From: Clostridia bacterium
GTDB lineage: Bacteria; Bacillota; Clostridia; Oscillospirales; CAG-272
Direction: 5' to 3'
Length of the DNA stretch: 64,000 bases
Assembly (NCBI GenBank): GCA_017399105.1
Contig: JAFQEJ010000008.1
Coordinates: forward strand, 1-64,000
The position numbers and the translations under genes were made by a program. The notes beneath the pieces were generated by a model, which did no database searches, had not been told where the DNA came from, and saw only the letters and a list, made by a program, of their open reading frames with translations. Below, in pieces: positions 33,617 through 40,923 of this stretch (its first letter is position 1; every line of letters begins with the position of its first letter).

Positions 33617-33929
33617 TACAACGGGATACAAAATACGACCATACACCGTTTCTTCGAACATGGTAACATAAGCGTTAACCACAGCTTCCACTCAGGACAG
33701 GCAGACTCACGGCACATCAACATAACCGCTTAATGCTGCTTGGTTCCCCACCTGACATGGTTCACAGCCTGCTGATTGCGCGAGACCCATCCCTCAACAT
33801 GAAAACGTAAGGCGCAGACCAAACGTCGCCAGCCCTCTGAAACAGAAACCACCTCTGCTGTAGCGGATTGCAGATACAGGGCACCGCTGACTCCCCGGCT
33901 GGTATGGTCTTATTTCATATCCCGTTGTA
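33617..33929 (-). ncRNA. ffs: Signal recognition particle RNA, large (Alu-domain) type
   Basis: On the minus strand the 5' Alu part reads GCGGTGCCCTG followed by ATCCGCTA, and the apical SRP54-binding hairpin reads GAACCATGTCAGGT ... AAGCAGCATTAAG, the universal SRP signature. The ends close by a long helix: TACAACGGGATA at the 5' end pairs perfectly with TATCCCGTTGTA at the 3' end, extended by GACCATAC with GTATGGTC. A T-rich run follows, so the closing helix doubles as terminator. Exact ends are uncertain by some bases. It scaffolds Ffh for co-translational membrane targeting. Positioned upstream of dnaX as in Bacillus. The loop GGGGAACCAAG replaces the more usual CCGGAAGGAAG with pairing kept by the changed flanks. 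Confidence 0.94.
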
Positions 33930-33939
33930 ATACCATGAT

Positions 33940-33968
33940 ATTATATCACATTTGCACAGATTTTGCAA
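33940..33968 (-). promoter_or_regulatory. Promoter of SRP RNA
   Basis: Minus strand TTGCAA (33963-33968), 17-base spacer ending TGTGA, and TATAAT (33940-33945). Predicted transcript start about seven bases later, at the base of the closing helix. The remaining 33970-34101 holds the leader of the GH43 gene; a TATAAT near 34036 lacks a clear -35. Confidence 0.85.
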
Positions 33969-34101
33969 GAGGTTGTGCAGATTTTATAATTTGTTTAAAT
34001 CTTGCGCTGTTAACCGGGAATTCACATATAGTGAGTATAATGGATAGGAACCGAAAAAATTCCTGTTTGGGTATATATCTTCAATAAAAGGGGTTATACA
34101 A

Positions 34102-35298
34102 ATGAAACGGACAGCAAAAAATCCTGCCTTCACCGGCATCTACACCGCCGATCCCTCAGCGCATGTCTGGGAGGACGGCAGAATCTACATCTACGCGTCC
34201 CATGACATGGATCCCCCAAGAGGCTGTGATCTGATGGATCACTACCACGTTTTCTCTTCCTCCAATATGGTTGACTGGCGCGATGAGGGAGAAATTCTCT
34301 CCTCGGACGATGTTGCCTGGGGACGTCCCGAGGGCGGCTTCATGTGGGCACCCGACGCAGCATACAAAAACGGTAAATACTATTTCTACTATCCCCATCC
34401 CAGCGGCAGCGACTGGAACCACACATGGAAGATCGGCGTCGCCGTCAGCGATCATCCGGCAAAGGATTTTAATGATCTCGGCATCATCGAAGGGCTCGGC
34501 GGTTTTGCCCTTATCGACCCTTGCGTCTTCGTGGATGAGGACGGCAGTGCCTACATGTACTATGGCGGAGGGGGAAAATGTCTTGGCGGCATCATGAATG
34601 AGGATATGATCTCGATGAAGCAGGAATGCATCCCCATGGAAGGCCTTGAAGATTTCCATGAAGCCGCATGGATATTCCGTCGTGGCAGTCTCTACTACCT
34701 CACCTACTCGGACAACCTCCACGGTAAGAATCAGCTCCGTTATGCCACATCCGACAAGCCCCTCGGCCCCTGGACCTACCGCGGTGTCTATCTTGAGCCC
34801 ACCGACTGTGACACCAGCCACGGGTCTGTTGTAGAGTATAAGGGACAGTGGTATCAATTCTACCATAACTGTTCCCTCTCGGGCAGAGGAAACCTCCGCA
34901 CAGTCTGCATCGACAAGCTGGAATTTGACGATAACGGCCTCATCAAGCCCGTACAGCAAACCACCGAGGGCGTCTCTGCAGTCGGCGAAAAAGAAGCTCC
35001 CCTTCCCAGCGCAGTCATCCCCTGCGATATAATGCTCAACAGTACAAAGCGTGCCGGCATTGCCGACCTTGACGGTCATGGCGGCTCGAGAGTCCAGATC
35101 ACTCTCACCGCCCTCGAAAAAGATCATAAACGCGTTCGCATCTTCATCAACGGAGAGGACAAATCACTCCTAAACCTCATTGACGGAAGCGGTTATACCA
35201 CCTTCAAGCTGAAGAACAGCAATACCAATTCCATTGAAATTGAAGCACACGAATGTGAACTGACACTGAAGGAAATCAAACTGGAATACTTGGACTAA
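34102..35298 (+). CDS. Glycoside hydrolase family 43 with C-terminal accessory domain
   Basis: 398 residues. Five-bladed beta-propeller GH43 domain (residues 1-290) with the catalytic Asp in TADPSAHVW, the pKa-modulating Asp in LIDPCVFVDEDG and the acid Glu in FHEAAWIF. The last 100 residues are a beta-sandwich (NSTKRAGIADLDGHGGSRV) like carbohydrate-binding modules. No signal peptide. Probable alpha-L-arabinofuranosidase or beta-xylosidase on imported oligosaccharides; the subfamily is not determined. SD AAAAGGGG eight bases before the ATG. Its stop is five bases before repeat element copy A, which can serve as its terminator. Confidence 0.93.
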   Translation: MKRTAKNPAFTGIYTADPSAHVWEDGRIYIYASHDMDPPRGCDLMDHYHVFSSSNMVDWRDEGEILSSDDVAWGRPEGGFMWAPDAAYKNGKYYFYYPHPSGSDWNHTWKIGVAVSDHPAKDFNDLGIIEGLGGFALIDPCVFVDEDGSAYMYYGGGGKCLGGIMNEDMISMKQECIPMEGLEDFHEAAWIFRRGSLYYLTYSDNLHGKNQLRYATSDKPLGPWTYRGVYLEPTDCDTSHGSVVEYKGQWYQFYHNCSLSGRGNLRTVCIDKLEFDDNGLIKPVQQTTEGVSAVGEKEAPLPSAVIPCDIMLNSTKRAGIADLDGHGGSRVQITLTALEKDHKRVRIFINGEDKSLLNLIDGSGYTTFKLKNSNTNSIEIEAHECELTLKEIKLEYLD

Positions 35299-35303
35299 AC
35301 ACC

Positions 35304-35470
35304 AAAGGGGCTGTCGCATTTGCATGCGACAGCCCCTTTGATATTGATTTTGCCGGTCAATGACCGTCATTTTCGGGCATTTTATGCCCGAAAACCAATC
35401 AATATGCGCCACAAAATCGAAGGTTTTGTGGCTGGGCTGTTTCAAATGTTCTATTTGCAACAGCCCTTTT
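35304..35470 (+). repeat. Palindromic intergenic element, copy A
   Basis: About 167 bp in forward orientation. Four pieces: a 15-bp perfect hairpin (AAAGGGGCTGTCGCA with its complement), an outer ATATTGATT/AATCAATAT stem enclosing GGTCAATGACC and TCGGGCAttttaTGCCCGA hairpins, a GCCACAAAA/TTTTGTGGC hairpin and a GGGCTGTT/AACAGCCC hairpin. The ends are imperfect inverted repeats of AAAGGGCTGTYGCA. Lies between convergent genes. Confidence 0.93.
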
Positions 35471-35471
35471 T

Positions 35472-35792
35472 TCATATTCTTCTAACCTCTGCGAGTCTCG
35501 CCATCCCATCCTCTTCACCCTCAATAACAGCAAATGAAGTCGGTGAAATCAATGATACCGTAATCCTGCCGTCCTTCCTACGCGTGACTCGCTCCACATT
35601 ATAGCGCTCACCGCCGATGAGGATTCTGACATAGATCGACTTGTTGCTTCGGCTGCTGCTCCCGCGGAGCTTTTTCAGCATCTCTGCATTCAGCCTCAGC
35701 TCCTCAAGTGGAATGACCTCAGAGGTGAGCTTTCCTGTCCTTCCACTCAGATCGGAAAGAGTCAGAATATTGTGCGGAACCCGATTTTTCAT
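35472..35792 (-). CDS. Small conserved-looking protein of unknown function
   Basis: About 106 residues, rich in Arg and Lys with no membrane segment. The N-terminal part has NILTLSDLSGRTGKLTSEVIP; the second half alternates hydrophobic residues (SIYVRILIGGERYNVERV), which suggests a small beta-rich fold. Start ATG 35792 is preceded by AAAGGG; an upstream TTG frame is less likely. It lies between the GH43 gene and the ABC exporter gene. No function can be assigned. Confidence 0.55.
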   Translation of the reverse strand: MKNRVPHNILTLSDLSGRTGKLTSEVIPLEELRLNAEMLKKLRGSSSRSNKSIYVRILIGGERYNVERVTRRKDGRITVSLISPTSFAVIEGEEDGMARLAEVRRI

Positions 35793-35860
35793 GGCAAGAT
35801 GCCCTTTCTGCAACCGTAATAAAATGTTTCATATTACAATATATTGCAGATCCGCCCATC

Positions 35861-37978
35861 TTATTCGTCTCTTTTGGAATTGCCCGCATCTGCCTTCATT
35901 GGCGAAAAATCCCCATGCGGAGGTCTCTCACCGTGCGGCGGCATCCCGTGAGGCATCATTCCACCCGGAGGCATCGGAGGTCTGCCCCGATGAGGTATCC
36001 TGTTCTCTCCGCCATCTCCCGGCATGGGAAGCTCCATACCAACCGGAACCTCTGCTGACTGGGTAATGTAGCGCTTTGCCTGGGTGGAGAACAGCTCATA
36101 ATACCGCCCCTGCTTCGCCATCAGCTCTCCGTGGGTGCCCTCCTCGATCACTCTGCCATATTCAAGCACAATAATTTTTGTCGCTGTCGCAGCACTCGAA
36201 AGCCTGTGCGAAACGAAGATGGTAGTCTTGTCCTTCTTCAGCTTGTCAAACTGATTGAAAATTTCCTGTTCCGCCATCGGATCAAGCGAAGCTGTCGGCT
36301 CGTCCAGAATGAGAATATCCGAATCGCTGTAGAAAGCTCTCGCAACCGCCAGCTTCTGCCACTGACCGATGGAAAGCTCAATGCCGTTCTCCTCAAAATA
36401 GCGCATCAGCGGCGTATCAAAACCGTCCGGCAGATGCTCTATAAAATCCAGCGAATTGCTGTTCACAGCCGCAGCCTGAATCTCATCCTCAATAATCTCC
36501 CGATCCGAATCACCGAAGGCAATATTTTCCCGCACCGTCACCGCATATTTTCCGAAATCCTGGAAGATGATGCCGAACATGTCGTAAAGCGCTTCGGTGT
36601 CATATTCGCGGATATCTCTGCCGTCGAGCATAATTCTTCCCGATGTGGGATCGTAAAGTCTGGTCAACAGCTTAATCAGCGTGGTCTTTCCAGCGCCGTT
36701 GAGTCCCACCAGCACCGCGGTCTCACCCGGTCTCAGCGTCAGATTCACATGACTGAGCACCTCACGCTCGGTTCCGGGATAGGAGAAGCATACGTCTTCA
36801 AAAACAATCTCATGCCCGCAGTGACGCGCAGGCTTCACCGGACAGGCGAGCAGAGGAACAATCTTCTTTTCCTCATTCATAAAGGTGATCATGTTGTCAA
36901 TAAAGAGAGTTCCCTCATAAATGGTCGCCGTGGTGCTGATGATTGATCCGACACCTCCGATGATTGAATTGAGCGCACCTGTGTAAAGCTGATAATCACC
37001 CACATTCAGCTCACCCAGACTGACCTTGTAAGCAATATAAAGAAAGAGCGCACAGTTGACAGAAATGGTAATCACTGTAATACCGATGTTCCAGAGACCT
37101 TCCTCCATGATCAGTCCCTTCAGCCCCTTGAAATAGCGTCCGAATACGTCTTTGTACCTTCCGATGAAGATATCCGACAGGTCAAACATGCGAATTTCCT
37201 TCACCATGTCCTTGTTGACCATGAGATTGGAATAATAATTCATCTCACGTCTATCCTTGGAGCGTCGGCGCATATAACTGAAGGTCTTGCGTCTGTACAC
37301 AAAATTGACAATCGCTGTAGGTACCGAAATAGCAATAATGATAAAAGGCGCAATCGGACTGACCGCCCATAAGATCGCAATAAAGCTCACCATGCTGATG
37401 ATCGTACTCATGATGCCAAAGGTAGAGTTGAGAATCTGAATCGGTCTGTTGCCCGCCTCTCTGTTGGCATTCTCCAGCTTCTCATAAAATTCGGGCATGT
37501 CATAATCGGCAAGATCGATGTCCTTCGCCTTGTTGACAATTTTCACCTTGATGTGATTGGTCACCAGCTCTCCCGCAATGCTGCGCAGAATGTGATAAAT
37601 CTGATTCACCAGCCGCTGAATAAACAGATATATAAACTGTACAATCAGCGCCGCCGCCAGTACCTTGAAGCCGATATTGCCCACATATGCGTCGGCAACC
37701 GAGTTGATCAGGTTGGCACTGATCAGCGCGCCGATCACAGGCATAACGCCCTCGAAAATCGCCATAAAGAGCATGACAAAGAGAATCCACGGCTTGGTCT
37801 CCCATACAAGACCGTATATGTACACAAGCCGATACAAAAATCCGCCGATCAGCCGCTTCAGATAGCCGGGCACTTCACGAATCGAGGTCGGCTTCGGCTC
37901 CTTCAATTTTTCATACATCTTGTCGTGCGGTCCGCCCGGTCCACCGGGGCCGCCCGGTCCGAATCCTCCGGGTCCCAT
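35861..37978 (-). CDS. ABC transporter, fused permease and ATPase
   Basis: 705 residues. Residues 1-20 are GPGGFGPGGP-type Gly/Pro repeats; then a six-helix ABC exporter domain (residues 40-350) and an ATPase with Walker A GLNGAGKTT, Q-loop FQDFGKY, signature LSIGQ (Ile instead of the usual Gly) and Walker B ILILDEPTAS, then the switch SHRLSSA. The last 65 residues are rich in Pro, Gly, His and Met (RPPMPPGGMMPHGMPPHG), an unusual low-complexity tail that could bind metal. It acts as a homodimer or with an unlinked partner. Substrate unknown. AAGGAG seven bases before the ATG. Single gene with 500 bp of intergenic space upstream. Confidence 0.93.
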   Translation of the reverse strand: MGPGGFGPGGPGGPGGPHDKMYEKLKEPKPTSIREVPGYLKRLIGGFLYRLVYIYGLVWETKPWILFVMLFMAIFEGVMPVIGALISANLINSVADAYVGNIGFKVLAAALIVQFIYLFIQRLVNQIYHILRSIAGELVTNHIKVKIVNKAKDIDLADYDMPEFYEKLENANREAGNRPIQILNSTFGIMSTIISMVSFIAILWAVSPIAPFIIIAISVPTAIVNFVYRRKTFSYMRRRSKDRREMNYYSNLMVNKDMVKEIRMFDLSDIFIGRYKDVFGRYFKGLKGLIMEEGLWNIGITVITISVNCALFLYIAYKVSLGELNVGDYQLYTGALNSIIGGVGSIISTTATIYEGTLFIDNMITFMNEEKKIVPLLACPVKPARHCGHEIVFEDVCFSYPGTEREVLSHVNLTLRPGETAVLVGLNGAGKTTLIKLLTRLYDPTSGRIMLDGRDIREYDTEALYDMFGIIFQDFGKYAVTVRENIAFGDSDREIIEDEIQAAAVNSNSLDFIEHLPDGFDTPLMRYFEENGIELSIGQWQKLAVARAFYSDSDILILDEPTASLDPMAEQEIFNQFDKLKKDKTTIFVSHRLSSAATATKIIVLEYGRVIEEGTHGELMAKQGRYYELFSTQAKRYITQSAEVPVGMELPMPGDGGENRIPHRGRPPMPPGGMMPHGMPPHGERPPHGDFSPMKADAGNSKRDE

Positions 37979-38516
37979 AACATTTCTCCTTCTTTCACAT
38001 ATCCTCTCAGGCTCGTTTTTGCACAGTTTTTGTTCGATTTATCGATAGTTTCAGCCTTTATGATATGTTATAATGACTGCAGTGAATTCAAGCTTGGATT
38101 TCCGCAGATATTGAAATCACACTGTAAACACATCTGTATTCAGTATATCACAATCGGAGAATTTTAGCAACATTTGCATCATAAAACAAACTGATTTTAA
38201 AATCTGCAGCATCGATGCATCACATACCGAAGATATGCATCTCTTCGCAAATCCCTTTTCTCTCCCTTTTTCATGGCTCGTACCCTTGCACAAACTGCAT
38301 CCGTCTCGCTCATAATCCTGCTTTTTTTCATCTTTATCCCTCTCCCAGTTCCCTTTTTTTACCATTATATAGAATAATTGATGAAAATTCTGTCATAAGC
38401 AGTCGAATAAAAATATAAATTTTCCCATAATTTATATTTTACATTGCAATTTCTGCTGTTTTGTGATATGATAAAGATATCCATTTAAAATTATTATCCC
38501 AAAGGAGATTCATACA
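37979..38516. other. 538-bp intergenic region
   Basis: Holds the aldolase promoter at its right end (38444-38472). The stretch 38230-38350 is pyrimidine-rich on the plus strand. A TATAAT at about 38069 has no good -35. No conserved RNA or coding feature was recognised; short antisense frames have no ribosome site. Confidence 0.4.
38444..38472 (+). promoter_or_regulatory. Promoter of the aldolase-isomerase pair
   Basis: TTGCAA (38444-38449), 17-base spacer, TATGAT (38467-38472) preceded by TTGTGA, an extended -10. The start codon is about 45 bases further. Confidence 0.78.
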
Positions 38517-39197
38517 ATGTCAAGAGAATACGAAATCGCCAAAGAAATCTGCGACATCGGCAAACGCATCTACGACCGCGGCATGGTAGCTGCCAATGAC
38601 GGCAACATCTCGGTCAAGCTCAATGAAAACGAGTTCCTCTGCACCCCCACAGGTGTCAGCAAGGGCTTTATGACCCCCGAGTATATCTGCAAGGTCGATG
38701 CAGAAGGCAATATCATTCATGCTTATGAAGGATTCCGTCCTTCCTCCGAAATGAAGATGCACCTCCGTGTTTACCGCGAGCGTCCCGATGTCAATGCGGT
38801 TGTTCATGCTCATCCCATGTACGCTACCGCTTTTGCCATCGCAGGCATGCCCCTGACCCAGCCCATCATGCCTGAGGCCGTCATTTTTCTCGGTGAGGTT
38901 CCGCTCTGCGAATACGGTCGTCCTTCCACCGACGAAATTCCCGAGTCTCTGATGCCCTACATCCAGGATTATGACGCAGTGCTCCTCGCAAATCATGGCG
39001 CACTTTCCTTCTCCGACTCGCTCCTCGCTGCATATCACAAGATGGAATCTGTTGAGTTCTACGCTCAGCTTCTCTACCTCTCCAAGCAGCTTGGCGGTCC
39101 CAAGGAATTCACCCCCGAGCAGGTTGAACAGCTCTATGATATCCGCCGTGCCTTCGGCGTCAAGGGCAGACATCCCGCAAACAAGTCCAAGAACTGA
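38517..39197 (+). CDS. Class II aldolase/adducin-family enzyme
   Basis: 226 residues. Zinc ligands of the fuculose/ribulose-phosphate aldolase-epimerase fold: H-x-H in VVHAHPMYATAFA, and NHGALSFS with a later conserved His, plus GNISVKL and TPTGVSKG for phosphate binding. Catalytic Glu in MPEAVIF. It is either an L-fuculose-1-phosphate type aldolase or an L-ribulose-5-phosphate 4-epimerase. The RpiB-like isomerase 53 bases downstream points to a pentose or tetrose phosphate pathway. SD AAAGGAG with nine bases to ATG. Confidence 0.9.
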   Translation: MSREYEIAKEICDIGKRIYDRGMVAANDGNISVKLNENEFLCTPTGVSKGFMTPEYICKVDAEGNIIHAYEGFRPSSEMKMHLRVYRERPDVNAVVHAHPMYATAFAIAGMPLTQPIMPEAVIFLGEVPLCEYGRPSTDEIPESLMPYIQDYDAVLLANHGALSFSDSLLAAYHKMESVEFYAQLLYLSKQLGGPKEFTPEQVEQLYDIRRAFGVKGRHPANKSKN

Positions 39198-39250
39198 GTA
39201 ATCCCGTCCATTCACTTCCGCATTCATAAATCATACTGTGAGGTGTACTT

Positions 39251-39820
39251 ATGAAAACAGTCAAGGATAAATACCTTGTTGTAGGAGCCGATTTTGCAGG
39301 CTATCCGCTGAAGGAAGCAGTCTGTGCCCATCTTCGCGCCAAGGGCTGGAAAATCACCGATCTTGGCGTAACCGATCCCAATGTTGAAGACAGCGAGAAT
39401 ATGTTCCACCGTGTCGGACTTCGCGTTGGCGCTCAGATTTCCGAGGGAATCTTCGAACGCGCGCTCCTTTTCTGTGGCACCGGTATGGGTATCCATATTG
39501 CAGCTTCTAAGTGTCCCCGTGTACATGCAGGCGTCGTGGAAAGTGTTCCTGCTGCCCTTCGTGCCATTACCGGAAACGGCGTCAATGTCCTCGCAATGGG
39601 TGCATTCTATGTCGCTCCCCAGATGGGCTGTGACATCGCAGATGCCTATCTGAATGCAGAGCTGGCAACAGGATATGAATGGTGGCATAATTTTTACGAA
39701 TTCCATAAGCTTGCCATCGACGAATTGGATGCTTTTGACTACGAGGAGTACAAGAAAAACGGCTTCAAAATGGAACACCTCGGCGACTATCCGCTGAAAC
39801 TGGAAACAAAACCGGAATAA
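39251..39820 (+). CDS. RpiB/LacAB-family sugar-phosphate isomerase
   Basis: 189 residues. Family marks: VGADFAGYPLKEAV at the N-terminus (the usual GSDHAGFxLK with His replaced by Phe here), CGTGMGIHIAASK for the catalytic Cys and phosphate binding, and ITGNGVNVLAMGA. Interconverts aldose and ketose phosphates; ribose-5-P is one option but several sub-lineages act on tetrose or hexose phosphates. The C-terminal 40 residues (YEWWHNFYEF) are longer than in RpiB. It follows the class II aldolase and probably works in the same route. Start has GAGGTG upstream. Confidence 0.88.
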   Translation: MKTVKDKYLVVGADFAGYPLKEAVCAHLRAKGWKITDLGVTDPNVEDSENMFHRVGLRVGAQISEGIFERALLFCGTGMGIHIAASKCPRVHAGVVESVPAALRAITGNGVNVLAMGAFYVAPQMGCDIADAYLNAELATGYEWWHNFYEFHKLAIDELDAFDYEEYKKNGFKMEHLGDYPLKLETKPE

Positions 39821-39824
39821 TCCG

Positions 39825-39991
39825 AAAAGGGCTGTTGCAAATGGAACATTTGAAACAGCCCAGCCCCAAACCAAAGATTTGGGGGCGTTTATAGATTGGT
39901 TTCAGAGTATAAATATCCCCTGAAATGGTAGTCATTGACCTGCACAATCAATATCTAAGGGACTGTCACATACAAATGCGACAGTCCCTTT
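39825..39991 (-). repeat. Palindromic intergenic element, copy B (inverted)
   Basis: Same four-hairpin element as copy A but reversed and more diverged in the middle (inner hairpin partly broken). Outer hairpins GGGCTGTT/AACAGCCC and GGGACTGTC/GACAGTCCC are intact. Lies between convergent rpiB-like and GRE-activase genes and can terminate both. Confidence 0.88.
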
Positions 39992-40002
39992 ATCATAAAT
40001 TT

Positions 40003-40923
40003 TCATCTGAACTTTACAGAAATCCGTTCAGGTAAACGTTCTCTTACTATTCCGACCGCTCTTTTCATTTCATCATCACGCTGTGCCCTATCTCCGAAGG
40101 CATGATATTTCATGCCGGCAATCTGATATTTCGACTCTGCCAACGGATTATAGCGCAGCAGCTCCACTTCTCCGACACCGTCTGCAAGAGATGCAATGAT
40201 CCCGGCAAGTGATTCCAGCTCAGCTCTGTCATCATTGACAGTGGGAATGAGTGGAATGCGAACAACTATACTTCCCTTAGGAGCGACCTCGGCAAGATAA
40301 CGCAGATTGTCGATAATCTTGACGTTGTCCTGCCCAACGAAAGCAAGATGCTTTATCGGGTCAGCCAGCTTCAGGTCAGCAAAAAAAGCATTGGTATAAG
40401 GAAGCACACGATCAATGGCTTCTCTTGGTACGAAAAGTGCTGTCTCGATGGTTGTATGGATTTTCATTTCGGTACAGGCAGAAAGAAGCGACCTGCAGAA
40501 TTCGCTGTGCAGCAGACATTCTCCACCGGAAAGAGTAACACCGCCGCCCGAAATATTGTAATAACGACGATCCTTCTCCACCTCGGCAAGCACTTCATCA
40601 AGTGACATTTGAGTTCCGCAGACGCTCAACGCCTCTGAGGGGCAAACATCGGCACAGCGAGCGCAGCTTGTGCAGCCATCGCGGTAAAAAATCATATCAT
40701 CTCCCACAATTTTGTGCTGCGCGGGACAGATCTCAATACATCTTCCGCATTTGATACACTTGATGGGAGCATACAGAATCTTTCTTGCGGCGGTGTAGGT
40801 TTCGGGATTATGGCACCATGCACAGCGAAGCTGACAGCCTGCAAAATAAACGACCGTGCGAATGCCTCTTCCGTCATGAAGCGAACCGCGGGAAATGTTC
40901 GTAATCGGAGCACTTACAGACAT
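40003..40923 (-). CDS. Glycyl radical enzyme activating enzyme (radical SAM)
   Basis: 306 residues. Radical SAM cluster C30-x3-C34-x2-C37 in GCQLRCAWC, then two ferredoxin-type inserts CIKCGRCIEIC and CTSCARCADVC, a layout seen in activases of dehydratase-type GREs but not in PflA, and later GGGVTLSGGECLL for SAM binding. It abstracts hydrogen from the glycine of the partner GRE. The start overlaps the 3' end of the HTH-GRE gene by ten bases, so the two are tightly coupled. It may also serve the GRE at 28815-30800, which has none. Confidence 0.96.
   Translation of the reverse strand: MSVSAPITNISRGSLHDGRGIRTVVYFAGCQLRCAWCHNPETYTAARKILYAPIKCIKCGRCIEICPAQHKIVGDDMIFYRDGCTSCARCADVCPSEALSVCGTQMSLDEVLAEVEKDRRYYNISGGGVTLSGGECLLHSEFCRSLLSACTEMKIHTTIETALFVPREAIDRVLPYTNAFFADLKLADPIKHLAFVGQDNVKIIDNLRYLAEVAPKGSIVVRIPLIPTVNDDRAELESLAGIIASLADGVGEVELLRYNPLAESKYQIAGMKYHAFGDRAQRDDEMKRAVGIVRERLPERISVKFR

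Noticed and set aside
35320..35604. Recurring peptide frames around repeats A, C and E (with sequences such as PVNDRHFRAFYARKPIN)
   Set aside because: They are translations of the palindromic element, with no start signals, and differ by frame breaks between copies. They are not genes.
38117..38365. 82-residue minus-strand frame in the 38-kb gap
   Set aside because: Lys/Glu-rich product of a pyrimidine-rich stretch, without a ribosome site or resemblance to any family.
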